Shown piece by piece: positions 9,559 through 17,450 of a stretch of DNA of 64,000 nt. The position numbers and the translations under genes are program-made. Source of the stretch: Betaproteobacteria bacterium (GTDB lineage Bacteria; Pseudomonadota; Gammaproteobacteria; Burkholderiales; Rhodocyclaceae); assembly GCA_016705475.1 (NCBI GenBank), contig JADIYD010000010.1, positions 294,039 through 358,038 on the forward strand, given 5' to 3'. How positions within the stretch are numbered: the first letter of the stretch is position 1; each line of letters opens with the position of its first letter. Below the pieces are notes generated by a model. It searched no databases. It had not been told where the DNA came from and worked only from the letters and a program-made list of their open reading frames with translations.

Positions 9559-10629
9559 ATGAGCGGGTTGGCTTTAGAGCGAATTCTGGATTTGGCACGT
9601 TGGGCGCCTAGCGGTGACAATACTCAACCATGGCGATTTGAAATCGTAGCCTGCAATCATATAGCTGTTCATGGATTCGATACGCGAGACCAGGTCCTTT
9701 ATGATTTCGATGGCCATGCCAGCCATATGGCACACGGAGCCTTGCTCGAAACCCTCCGAATAGCGGCGACGGGATTTGGACTCGAGGCAAGCTGGAGTCT
9801 TCGCCTGGGGGGCCCGGCCACTGCTCCCATTTACGATGTATTGCTAGAAGAAAATCCAGGAATAACGATCGATCCACTATTCCCGTACATCGAAAAGCGT
9901 GTTGTCCAACGCCGAGTTATGCGCACCACACCTCTGACTCAAGCACAGCACCAAGCGTTGGTCCGCGCTCCGGGGAGCGCCTATGAAGTACAGTTTTTTG
10001 AAGTATTTCCCGAGCGACTCAAAATGGCACGATTGCTTTGGGATAACGCTTTTATTCGCTTGACTTGCCCGGAGGCCTATAAAGTTCATCGCGAGGTCAT
10101 TGAGTGGGGGGCGCGCTACAGCAAGGAACGGATCCCAGAAAAAGCCGTTGGTGTTGATGTGCTGACTGGCCGACTCATGAAATGGGTAATGCAGCGATGG
10201 TCACGTGTCGACTTCTTCAATCGCTATTTGTTGGGGACTGTGCTTCCACGAATACAGCTGGATTTTCTGCCTGCACTTGGTTGTGCCGCACATGTACTTT
10301 TACGTTCTCATCAGCCCTTGATAGAACTCGTTGATTACGTTCGGGCTGGTATAGCGCTGCAGCGCCTATGGCTTACAGCAAGTTCGGTCGGTTTGTACTT
10401 GCAGCCACAGATGACCCCAGTAATTTTTCGTTGGTATGCGCGTTCTGGCAAAGCCTTTTCGGAATCCTCAGATATCGTTCATCATGCATCGTTACTTGCT
10501 GATCGGTTTGAGAGTTTAATTGGTGGAGACGGAAATACACCGCTAGTATTTTTTAGCAGAGTCGGTAGTGGTAAGTCGCCGGTTTCTCGATCGCTTCGTA
10601 AAGATGTAAGCGATCTTATTTTTAAATAA
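9559..10629 (+). CDS. Nitroreductase-family protein, long form
   Basis: A protein of about 356 residues, much longer than a standard nitroreductase of about 200. Near the N-terminus is ILDLARWAPSGDNTQPWRFE, the FMN-phosphate binding motif of the family; a later segment (about 255-300, YVRAGIALQRLWLTASSVGL) matches the second conserved block. The inserted middle part (about 130-240) has no motif I know. The ATG at 9559 is preferred over the GTG at 9556, which overlaps the ThiF stop. The ThiF pairing suggests an adenylation-plus-redox step on a shared substrate; this is inference. A role in azoline oxidation like that of RiPP dehydrogenases is possible but no precursor peptide is visible. Confidence 0.78.
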   Translation: MSGLALERILDLARWAPSGDNTQPWRFEIVACNHIAVHGFDTRDQVLYDFDGHASHMAHGALLETLRIAATGFGLEASWSLRLGGPATAPIYDVLLEENPGITIDPLFPYIEKRVVQRRVMRTTPLTQAQHQALVRAPGSAYEVQFFEVFPERLKMARLLWDNAFIRLTCPEAYKVHREVIEWGARYSKERIPEKAVGVDVLTGRLMKWVMQRWSRVDFFNRYLLGTVLPRIQLDFLPALGCAAHVLLRSHQPLIELVDYVRAGIALQRLWLTASSVGLYLQPQMTPVIFRWYARSGKAFSESSDIVHHASLLADRFESLIGGDGNTPLVFFSRVGSGKSPVSRSLRKDVSDLIFK

Positions 10630-10724
10630 TATAGAAACTATCCTTGCACGTTAGGCTTGGAGCAAGTAGGGACTGAATTTTCGGCCTATCCCAACCCATT
10701 TATTTTTTGAGGAGGGAGCAAATT

Positions 10725-11432
10725 ATGAGAAAAATTGCACCAAAGGCCATCGCTCAGTTCGTGGTGCTTGGAGCGTTGGAAATCACGGTCGCTGGTGGTG
10801 TTTCGTTTTGCCTAATTGGCCCGCAGATAACGGATACTTATCGAGGAATAGCCGAAATAGCGCTGACGATCATTTTATTCTATGCCTTGGCAATACTAGG
10901 ATTTCGATCCTTGCAGCGACTCGCACCACTTCGTGGCGGGCAGATTCCGGCTGGCGGCGTTCAGGAACATCGGGCGTTCCTATACATGCTTCACTTCATC
11001 CTCGTATTCAATCCGCTGTTATTTTCACGATTGTTGCCTTTCCCTGTATTAGGCGTTTTGCTTCGCGCGCTAGGCGCTCATATGGGTAAGAACTCCTTCT
11101 GTGCCGGTTTGGTGATGGACCCGCCCTTCGTTACCCTTGGCGATAACTCTCTGATCGGAAATGACGCGATGCTCATTGCGCATGTCATCGAGGGCGACGA
11201 ACTGGCGTTTCTGCCGATTCGCATCGGCAAAAACGTTACAATCGGTGCTAGGGCGATCATTATGGCCGGTGTGACCATTGATGATGGCGCGATCGTGGGC
11301 GTACAGTCGGTTGTCCGGAAGGGAGCTCATATCCGGTGTGGGGAGACTTGGGTCGGATGCCCGGCCCGTCCTGTCGGCGGTTGTTTAGAGGATCAGGAAG
11401 GAAATGTGAAAGGCCAAAACGGGATGGCATAG
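10725..11432 (+). CDS. Membrane-anchored hexapeptide-repeat (left-handed beta-helix) acyltransferase
   Basis: About 235 residues. The ATG at 10725 follows a strong GGAGGGAG ribosome binding site, so an upstream TTG at 10707 is rejected. Two N-terminal membrane segments (about 10-35 and 45-65) precede a cytoplasmic helix, then hexapeptide repeats from about residue 125: VTLGDNSLIGNDAMLIAHV, IRIGKNVTIGARAIIMAGVT, then IDDGAIVGVQSVVRKGAHI. It ends with GCPARPVGG, typical of acetyl- and acyltransferases acting on sugars or of the C-terminal part of NRPS-like Pls proteins. It follows the nitroreductase by about 95 bp and is probably part of the same transcript. The acceptor is unknown; an exopolysaccharide or lipid is likely from context. 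Confidence 0.75.
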   Translation: MRKIAPKAIAQFVVLGALEITVAGGVSFCLIGPQITDTYRGIAEIALTIILFYALAILGFRSLQRLAPLRGGQIPAGGVQEHRAFLYMLHFILVFNPLLFSRLLPFPVLGVLLRALGAHMGKNSFCAGLVMDPPFVTLGDNSLIGNDAMLIAHVIEGDELAFLPIRIGKNVTIGARAIIMAGVTIDDGAIVGVQSVVRKGAHIRCGETWVGCPARPVGGCLEDQEGNVKGQNGMA

Positions 11433-11448
11433 GCGGGAAACCCTATGC

Positions 11449-11485
11449 GCAAGCTTGGTTTTACAGGATGCATCAAATAGAAATG
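11449..11485 (+). mobile_element. Relic of an IS3-family left end
   Basis: This stretch matches the left end of the intact IS3-family element at 31241-31277: 30 of the first 35 positions agree, including AAGCTTG, TTTTACAGGA and GCATCAAAT, up to the place where the element's orfA starts (ATGG there, ATAG here). Downstream similarity is weak and broken by stops. It looks like an old, decayed insertion of the same or a related element between the acyltransferase gene and the PEP-CTERM terminator. Confidence 0.6.
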
Positions 11486-11591
11486 TAATTGTGCCAAAGT
11501 GCATGGCGGGAAGGGTGGCACTGGCTTTGTTAGATGCGGAGAGCATTCGGAGTCGATAGTTCGGAAGACAATCTTTCGTTAGCAAGGACGA

Positions 11592-11616
11592 AAAAAAGCC
11601 GCCTTGCGGCGGCTTT
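11592..11616 (-). terminator. Rho-independent terminator of the PEP-CTERM gene
   Basis: Inverted repeat AAAGCCGCC-TTGC-GGCGGCTTT; read on the minus strand the stem is followed by a run of seven T. It lies about 27 bp past the stop of the PEP-CTERM gene. The T-rich flank on the plus strand is shorter, so it may also act weakly on transcripts from the left. Confidence 0.85.
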
Positions 11617-11642
11617 TGGTTACAGCGTTTGCTAAGGAGAAC

Positions 11643-12497
11643 TTAGGCAACCTTCAGCTTGCGGCCAAGGCCCAAACCGCACAGTGCCAAGCCAAACAGG
11701 GCAATGGAGCCCGGCTCCGGAACCTGAAGAAGAGTCTGGTTCGCGTCAGCCTTCATTACGAAGTCAACCGGAGTATCAGCACCGAGGGCAACACCGTCGA
11801 TCGTGGTCGGACGTGCCCAGCCAGTGGCCGAGAAGCCGTATTGCAGGGTGGTAGTCGCATTGCTTGCTTGCGGATCTGGCGTAATGTAGGCGGAGTCGAC
11901 GAAATCGATAACCGACCGGAGGTTGTTGGAACCTGTACCATCAGCGCCAGCATTGCCAGGCGCGATCAAGTTGAGGTCGGTGAAGCTGCCCGACTGCCCG
12001 GCAGCGAACGTTCCACCCAGAATCCGGATACCATCAGAAAAACCTTGGCCGGAGATGAGATTGTTGGCTTCCGGGGTAAAGTCCAAATAAAGATCGAAGC
12101 GGCCGCCCAGCAGCACGAAGTTGGCGACATTGCCAACAACTGACTGGACAGTCTCGTTAAGCGTGGCCTTGAGGGTTAGCTCAACCGTGGACAAATTTGG
12201 GACGGTATTTACGGCGAAAGTATCGAGGAAGCTGGCGGTCTGCACAGAGTTCAGCGAGAGTGCGGCAGCCTGGCTGATGACGGAGATGGAAAAGGTGTCA
12301 CCAACAATCGGAGCGCCGGTGATATCCCGGTCAAAGCCCTGAACATAGGCTGAACCGTTCTCTGCCCAGTCGATGGTATTGAAGTTGACATTGCCGATGC
12401 CGCCACCCAGATTGATCTGGAAGGCGTTGGCTTGTGCGGCAACTAGCAGCATTGCGCCTGCAACGGCTACGCTAGCAGTTTTGCGAATAAATGACAT
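11643..12497 (-). CDS. PEP-CTERM sorting domain protein (exosortase substrate)
   Basis: 284 residues from the ATG at 12495-12497, preceded by AAGGAG; an upstream in-frame start (12536) would lie before the signal peptide. The N-terminus is a signal peptide (MSFIRKTASVAVAGAMLLVA, cleaved near ANA). The secreted body (about 25-255) is low in Cys and rich in Asn, Thr, Gly and Ser. The C-terminus is a textbook sorting tail: VPEPGSIALFGLALCG, more hydrophobic residues, then the basic RKLK. Such proteins are processed by exosortase XrtA and often exposed with the exopolysaccharide made by the neighbouring locus. Preceded by a sigma-54 promoter and followed by its own terminator, so it is a single-gene unit. 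Confidence 0.95.
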   Translation of the reverse strand: MSFIRKTASVAVAGAMLLVAAQANAFQINLGGGIGNVNFNTIDWAENGSAYVQGFDRDITGAPIVGDTFSISVISQAAALSLNSVQTASFLDTFAVNTVPNLSTVELTLKATLNETVQSVVGNVANFVLLGGRFDLYLDFTPEANNLISGQGFSDGIRILGGTFAAGQSGSFTDLNLIAPGNAGADGTGSNNLRSVIDFVDSAYITPDPQASNATTTLQYGFSATGWARPTTIDGVALGADTPVDFVMKADANQTLLQVPEPGSIALFGLALCGLGLGRKLKVA

Positions 12498-12556
12498 GGA
12501 ATTCTCCTTGGGGTGGGTCAAACGTCGAACAATCATTTGCTACTCGCAATGTATAT

Positions 12557-12572
12557 AGCAACAGCTGTGCCA
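12557..12572 (-). promoter_or_regulatory. Sigma-54 (RpoN) -24/-12 promoter of the PEP-CTERM gene
   Basis: On the minus strand the sequence reads TGGCACAGCTGTTGCT: -24 element TGGCAC, five bases, -12 element TTGCT, with the GG and GC dinucleotides at the canonical spacing of ten bases. It ends 59 bp before the ATG, giving a leader of about 45-50 nt. Known biology: PEP-CTERM genes of floc-forming betaproteobacteria are activated by RpoN with the PrsK/PrsR two-component pair of the same locus, so this site fits well. The kinase and regulator are not in the window. Confidence 0.85.
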
Positions 12573-12686
12573 TATTTTAAATTGTATTTAAAATCAGATA
12601 ATTGAATTATTGTTTCGTCGTATATGGGGCGAATTATCGGAGGTGTGTAAAAATATCCGACACTGATTTCTGGGTAGAGGCAACCG

Positions 12687-13904
12687 TCATGAGGCGTTGG
12701 TTTTGCGTCGCTGGCTTTGGGCAAGAATATGCCTTGAAAGCACAGTCGGGCCATTTTCCATTTTTGAACTCTTGGCCAGCACCTGCGCACGAGTTTTAAA
12801 ATTCGGATTGAGCATCAGGGATTGAATGGTGTCTTTGATCAGGGATGATTCGGCACGGTCTGCACGAATCAACTGGCCAGCCCCAAAAGCGACTATCGCT
12901 TCCATGTTCAGGAATTGATCCATGTTTTGAGCAATGCCAAGAACGGGGACGCCGCAGCTGAGCGCCTGGTTGGTAGTAGGACTGCCGCCATTGCAGATCA
13001 CAAGGCTTGCGTGTTGGCAGACCAGCGAGCCGGGCAGGTAGTCGAAAATCCGGGTTGTTGGACTTTGTGGCGTAAACGAGATTGTTTTTCCGGCTGTCGC
13101 TATGACTAGCTGGCTCCCAAGTTGCTCAAGTATCGGAATGATTTTTTCGATGACCTGGGGATTTCCTGAACTGCCCATGGTTACGTAGACCAATGGGTTG
13201 CCGTTGCTGAAATCAAGCTTTCCTTCGAAATCAGGCGACCAGGCGATTGGGCCGATGAAATCTGCTGCCTCATTCCGAATTACTTCAGGAAAGAGGGCGG
13301 GAAAGTTCGCAAACAGTCGCAAATCTGCTTCGGTGTAAGCGCGGCGGAGGTCGTAATTGAGCGAAGGCAATCCAAATTTTTTCCGCAGGCGTTCCAGTGG
13401 CAAGGCGTGCAGGCGGAGTGCCAAGGGTGCAACTCGGCGAAAAATCCATTCGGCCACGGGAATTGGCGCGTATTTGGAAATACTCAAGACCGGTAGTGGT
13501 GGATTCAGTGCTCGTTCTGGGCTCCAGTAGGCGTCGCAGATGGCGATGTAGGGGAGCGATCGAAGACGAGCGCTCACCGACAGCGAAAGTCTAAAGTCGC
13601 CGACGATGACATCGGGCTGTATTTGGTCGATGAGTGTGAAGTCTTCATCCACATAGCGGCAAAGCGTCGGGAAGTCATACAGCGGAGCGCCATAAGCCAG
13701 CTTTTGGGCAAATATCTTTGCATCCTGAGATTCGAGTTCGAGAACGGGGAATGCCAGCCCTGCTGTAAGTTTCGAGAAAGATTCTGGACGGCAAAGAGTG
13801 ACTTCGAACTGAGTGGGATCCAACTCCTTGGCCAGCATCACGGGCCTTGCAACGTGGGCAAGGGTGGCTCCTTCAGCAAAGAAAAGCACTTTTAGCTTTT
13901 TCAA
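12687..13904 (-). CDS. UGT/MGT-type glycosyltransferase (GT-B fold)
   Basis: About 405 residues. N-terminal KVLFFAEGATLAHVARPVML is the acceptor-domain start of macrolide/UDP-glycosyltransferase-like enzymes; VYVTMGSSGNPQVIEKIIPI and the C-terminal LVICNGGSPTTNQALSCGVP with NMDQFLN form the nucleotide-sugar motif. No signal peptide or membrane span is evident, so it should act at the cytoplasmic face. No ATG precedes the first conserved residues: the TTG at 13902-13904 is used, and a TTG at 13946 is possible; CCCATTGAAAAAG may hide a miscalled ATG. It lies 51 bp downstream of the DUF1302 gene on the same strand. Acceptor unknown. Confidence 0.78.
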   Translation of the reverse strand: MKKLKVLFFAEGATLAHVARPVMLAKELDPTQFEVTLCRPESFSKLTAGLAFPVLELESQDAKIFAQKLAYGAPLYDFPTLCRYVDEDFTLIDQIQPDVIVGDFRLSLSVSARLRSLPYIAICDAYWSPERALNPPLPVLSISKYAPIPVAEWIFRRVAPLALRLHALPLERLRKKFGLPSLNYDLRRAYTEADLRLFANFPALFPEVIRNEAADFIGPIAWSPDFEGKLDFSNGNPLVYVTMGSSGNPQVIEKIIPILEQLGSQLVIATAGKTISFTPQSPTTRIFDYLPGSLVCQHASLVICNGGSPTTNQALSCGVPVLGIAQNMDQFLNMEAIVAFGAGQLIRADRAESSLIKDTIQSLMLNPNFKTRAQVLAKSSKMENGPTVLSRHILAQSQRRKTNAS

Positions 13905-13955
13905 TGGGATACCCGTGACCAAGTGTTGAGGGTGTTGAGCACCCAAAACGAAAGT

Positions 13956-15293
13956 TTAAAAACTGTAGCGGACCTCTGAGTAGATGCGATCCTGCTGGTC
14001 GTATCTTCCGAAAAGTCCGGATGGTGGGCCTTTGAATATATCCGCGCCGACTAGCAGGCGCCAATTTCGCTCAAAGTTCCAAGCCAAGCGTGGCCGCAAC
14101 AGCCAATCGTTCCGGTTAAAACTGGATATAAAGATGGCTTGAGCTTCCCAATTGTTGATGAATTTGCTATTGAACAAGAGGCTGTAGCCGTTTTCTTCCT
14201 TATCCGGAATCTGGGTGGCGTTGTAGTTTGAATAGCGACGTTGGAATAGTTGAGCGTTGAAACGGCTTTCGGCAGGCAGGGTAAAGTCTAGGCCAATTGC
14301 CCAGTCGAGCGTATTTTGCCGAACTACTCCATCACTATCGGCAAGGTCCTGCACGCTGAAGCTACGGCCTGTCGTATAGACACCCTCCGCCTTCAACACC
14401 ACATCCCCAAAGTCCTTGGACAGTGTGCTGCCGTATTGATGGATACGGTCGTGGCGTGCTTGATAGACGATAGTTGGGCCATCGAATTGGCGGTAGAAGG
14501 TCTGGCTTATGTCTGTGCTACGGTAGTAGAAACCTGAAATATCCCAACCATTTTTCAGGGTTGAGAGGCGTAGACCGTAGTTCATGTTGTCGGCGTTACG
14601 CTCGGGTCTTGTTTCCGGGAGGTAACGTACGTTTTGAGCTGTAGGCATCGGATAAAATTCCGAGCCAGGTTTGCCAATGTTGTCGTAACTGGCCACCGGT
14701 ATCCACAGCAATTCAGCATGGAAATCGTCAGCGAAGTATTCGGCGCGGGCGGCCCATTGGGGAGTGCGCATCTGGTCGAATTCAGGAAGGATGAATTCGC
14801 GGAGGTCGCGGGCTGAGACGACATCGGCGAAGAATAGACCGACCATTTCACCCCAGACGACGTGCTGTTTGCCGAATCGGAAGTCCCAGTTGCCAGTGCT
14901 GTAGTCAAGGTAGTTTTCGCGCAGTTCCACGTTGTAGCGTTGATTGCGTTCGACATCGGCGGGGTAGTAGTCGTTGATGCTGTAGGCCGCGTCGTAGCCT
15001 AAACGTGCGCCCAACTTCCATTTGAACCCATCGCCGAGTTTTCCGGAGCTGCCGAGTTCAGCGCGTGTGCGTAGTTTTGACCAGTGTTCCGGATTGCTGG
15101 TTGTCCGGGCTGCTTCAAATTGAACGAAGCCTTTAATGCCAGGGGATGTGTCCTTGGCTGGGGCGGATACCGTTGGCAGGTCATCACCAAAAAGCGCGTC
15201 GCGGCTCAGCAGGTTGTCTGCGGCGTTTGCGCCGAGTGCCAGGCAACTGGCAGCTATGATGGTCAGGCGGTGGGCGGATTTCAGTACGGTCAC
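13956..15293 (-). CDS. DUF1302-family outer-membrane protein
   Basis: About 445 residues. A GTG at 15291-15293 with AGGAAG seven bases upstream starts VTVLKSAHRLTIIAASCLAL, a signal peptide cleaved near GANAAD; the longer in-frame reading upstream lies inside the ABC ATPase gene. The mature part is rich in Tyr, Phe, Trp and Arg in alternating patterns (ENYLDYSTGNWDFRFGKQHV, VWGEM) and ends in aromatic YSEVRYSF, as in beta-barrels. DUF1302 proteins are outer-membrane proteins of poorly known function often found with an outer-membrane lipoprotein-sorting protein and FtsX-type permeases, as here. It follows the ATPase gene by 28 bp. Confidence 0.82.
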   Translation of the reverse strand: MTVLKSAHRLTIIAASCLALGANAADNLLSRDALFGDDLPTVSAPAKDTSPGIKGFVQFEAARTTSNPEHWSKLRTRAELGSSGKLGDGFKWKLGARLGYDAAYSINDYYPADVERNQRYNVELRENYLDYSTGNWDFRFGKQHVVWGEMVGLFFADVVSARDLREFILPEFDQMRTPQWAARAEYFADDFHAELLWIPVASYDNIGKPGSEFYPMPTAQNVRYLPETRPERNADNMNYGLRLSTLKNGWDISGFYYRSTDISQTFYRQFDGPTIVYQARHDRIHQYGSTLSKDFGDVVLKAEGVYTTGRSFSVQDLADSDGVVRQNTLDWAIGLDFTLPAESRFNAQLFQRRYSNYNATQIPDKEENGYSLLFNSKFINNWEAQAIFISSFNRNDWLLRPRLAWNFERNWRLLVGADIFKGPPSGLFGRYDQQDRIYSEVRYSF

Positions 15294-15321
15294 GGAAGCT
15301 TCCTGTGTTTCGGTAGGCAGG

Positions 15322-16071
15322 TTATTCGTCGTCGGATTCGGGCAGTGCGCGAACTCGCGCCAGATTCCAGGTCTTGTCCATCTCATTGCGAACACCAAAG
15401 GCGGTGATGCAGCCATCTTCCATCTGGACAAGGCGGTCGGCACGATCAATGACTTTCTGATCGTGCGTCGAGAAAATGAAGGTGGTTTTGAGGTGGCGAT
15501 TGATCTTCTTCATGAGGCTGAGGATTTCACGGCCGGTCGCCTTGTCGAGGTTGGCAGTTGGCTCGTCAGCCAGGACGATGGCTGGCTTGATGGCCAAGGC
15601 TCGGGCGATGGCGACACGCTGACGTTGCCCGCCGCTCAACTGGTTGGGGCGGTGATTGGCAAACTGGCTCAGGCCGACGATATCCAGAAAATAATCGACC
15701 CTCTTCTTGCGTTCTTCGGCGGAAATGTCGGTGCGGCGAAGCAGCGGATATTCGACGTTTTCAGCAGCGGAAAGTACCGGAAGCAGGTTGAAGGTCTGAA
15801 AAATGAAGCCGATTGACCTGGAACGCAGGTCGGCAAGTTCGTTCGGGGATTTTTCCGAGACGTCTTCTTCATTGATGAAGATCTTGCCGCTGCTCGGTTT
15901 GTCAATGCAACCGATGAGGTTGAGCAAGGTGGTCTTGCCGCTGCCGGAGGGGCCCGAAATGGCAAGAAAGACGCCGGCTTCGATGGACCATGTAATATCA
16001 TTCAAGGCGTGGACTGTCTGTTCGCCGAGCTGATATTCCTTGAATACATGTTCGATACGGACGACGCTCAT
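15322..16071 (-). CDS. MacB/LolD-type ABC transporter ATP-binding protein
   Basis: 249 residues with a complete nucleotide-binding domain: Walker A GPSGSGKT at 40-47, Q-loop FIFQTFNLLP, signature LSGGQRQRVAIARAL, Walker B AIVLADEPTANLD and the switch His in IFSTHDQKV. The sequence is of the LolD/MacB class that works with FtsX-type permeases, so its partners are most likely the two permeases at 6152-8631 although 7 kb apart. A C-terminal extension of about 30 acidic residues (ending ALPESDDE) follows. Divergent from the LolA-like gene, with about 50 bp between the starts. Confidence 0.88.
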   Translation of the reverse strand: MSVVRIEHVFKEYQLGEQTVHALNDITWSIEAGVFLAISGPSGSGKTTLLNLIGCIDKPSSGKIFINEEDVSEKSPNELADLRSRSIGFIFQTFNLLPVLSAAENVEYPLLRRTDISAEERKKRVDYFLDIVGLSQFANHRPNQLSGGQRQRVAIARALAIKPAIVLADEPTANLDKATGREILSLMKKINRHLKTTFIFSTHDQKVIDRADRLVQMEDGCITAFGVRNEMDKTWNLARVRALPESDDE

Positions 16072-16122
16072 GGCTGGTTTTCGCCGTCAGTGATTACATC
16101 GAAGTGGTGCGGGAGAATATTC

Positions 16123-16917
16123 ATGGTACATAAAGATAGCGTTCGGAACGGCAGATGGATACTTGCTCTGATGTCCGGCATTTTTCTTTTGCTCCAGTCA
16201 TTGAGCGTTGCAGCGCAAGGAAGCAGTGTTGCGCCAACCGATGATGCGATTGCCCGCAGTATAGTTGAAAAGGCGGACAAGGTTCGTTTTCCCGCAGATG
16301 GCTTTCAGGTTGACATTGTAATAAATTCCCAGCGCCCCGACAAAGACGCAGACATGCGGAAATATCGCGTGCTTTCAAAGGGTAACGAGAATACGGTGGT
16401 CATGGTGACTGAGCCGGCGTCGGAGCGGGGTCAGATCATTCTGATGAAGGGGCGCGACCTCTGGGTCTTTATGCCTGAGGTATCGCAACCAGTACGGATT
16501 TCACTGGCGCAGCGCCTGACGGGGCAGGTGGCCAACGGTGACCTGGCACGCGCCAATTTTGCCGGGGACTACAATCCGAAAGTCATCGGCACCGAAAAAA
16601 TCGGCAACGATTCTTTTCATATTCTTGAGTTAATTGCGGTTGACCGTAGCGTTACCTATCAGCGCGTCGTTTATTGGGTCAACGAGAAATCTGGGTGGCC
16701 GTTGAAGGCAGAGTTCTACTCACTGTCCAATCGTTTGATGAAGAAGTGCAGCTATGAGAATTTCCAGACACTGGCCGGGCGGCTACGCCCAACAAGGCTT
16801 GTGATGGAGGACGCGCTGCGGAATGGTGAAAAATCCATCCTGGAATACTCGGACATGAAGTTACGAGATTTGCCGGACAAGTTGTTCACCAAGGAATATC
16901 TCAAGAAACTGGATTGA
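16123..16917 (+). CDS. LolA-like outer-membrane lipoprotein-sorting protein
   Basis: 264 residues from the ATG at 16123, preceded by GGGAG; longer in-frame starts lie inside the divergent gene's leader. A signal peptide ends in SVAAQG. The mature part holds the LolA-like half-barrel pattern: FPADGFQVDIVINSQRP, RYRVLSKGNENTVVMVTEP, GRDLWVFMPEVSQPVRISLA, and a C-terminal YSDMKLRDLPDKLFTKEYL. The family is periplasmic and probably binds a hydrophobic molecule. Together with the ABC ATPase, two permeases and DUF1302 protein it would give an inner-membrane, periplasm and outer-membrane route. Confidence 0.85.
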   Translation: MVHKDSVRNGRWILALMSGIFLLLQSLSVAAQGSSVAPTDDAIARSIVEKADKVRFPADGFQVDIVINSQRPDKDADMRKYRVLSKGNENTVVMVTEPASERGQIILMKGRDLWVFMPEVSQPVRISLAQRLTGQVANGDLARANFAGDYNPKVIGTEKIGNDSFHILELIAVDRSVTYQRVVYWVNEKSGWPLKAEFYSLSNRLMKKCSYENFQTLAGRLRPTRLVMEDALRNGEKSILEYSDMKLRDLPDKLFTKEYLKKLD

Positions 16918-16970
16918 ACTCTGGCCTTTTCGGTAGCCTGGTTGTCCGTTTCGTTGACGCCGGAGGCTGA

Positions 16971-17342
16971 TTAGTCGAAAAGCAATGCGGCAGCGACCTT
17001 GCGACCTTCGGCTGCGAGGATGTTGTAGGTCCGGCAAGCGGCTTTGAGATCCATTATTTCCAGCCCGATGCCGGCGGGTGCAAAGGGGCGGAGCAGGGCG
17101 CCGGGCGGGAAGCGCAGGCTTTTTCCGGTGCCCAGCAGGATGATTTCAGTATCCAGTCCCAGCAGGATATTGATGTCCGCTTCGGTCAATGTGTTAACAG
17201 TCGCGCCGGTCCAGGCGGGAATGATCGACTCCGGAAGCAGAATCAGATTTTTCTCGTGTTTTTCGTGGTTGACCGCAGCATAGTCATCACCGTAGGCGGT
17301 GAACAGGTTGAGTCCTGCGGTATTGGCAATATGTAGTTTCAC
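16971..17342 (-). CDS. Mth938-like (DUF498/NDUFAF3-like) protein
   Basis: 123 residues when started at the GTG 17340-17342 (VKLHIANTAGLNLFTAYGDD), the normal length for this family; the longer reading upstream adds 28 unconserved residues. Conserved features include the central LTEADINILLGLDTEIILLG and a GKSLRFPP block. The fold is the Mth938 type found in mitochondrial complex I assembly factor NDUFAF3; the bacterial role is not established. Divergent from alaA. Confidence 0.82.
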   Translation of the reverse strand: MKLHIANTAGLNLFTAYGDDYAAVNHEKHEKNLILLPESIIPAWTGATVNTLTEADINILLGLDTEIILLGTGKSLRFPPGALLRPFAPAGIGLEIMDLKAACRTYNILAAEGRKVAAALLFD

Positions 17343-17450
17343 TGCGCGATCATTCCAAAAAGCCCGCCAAAATTGCGGTGCACCATGCGATAAAGTAGGA
17401 TTATACCTTTGGCCCTCGTGGGCCATACGCTGTCAAGCCGGAAGATTCCC

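Noticed and set aside
11516..11531. A second sigma-54-like site on the plus strand (TGGCAC-N5-TTGTT)
   Set aside because: The -12 element lacks GC, it lies in IS-relic sequence, and no plus-strand gene follows.
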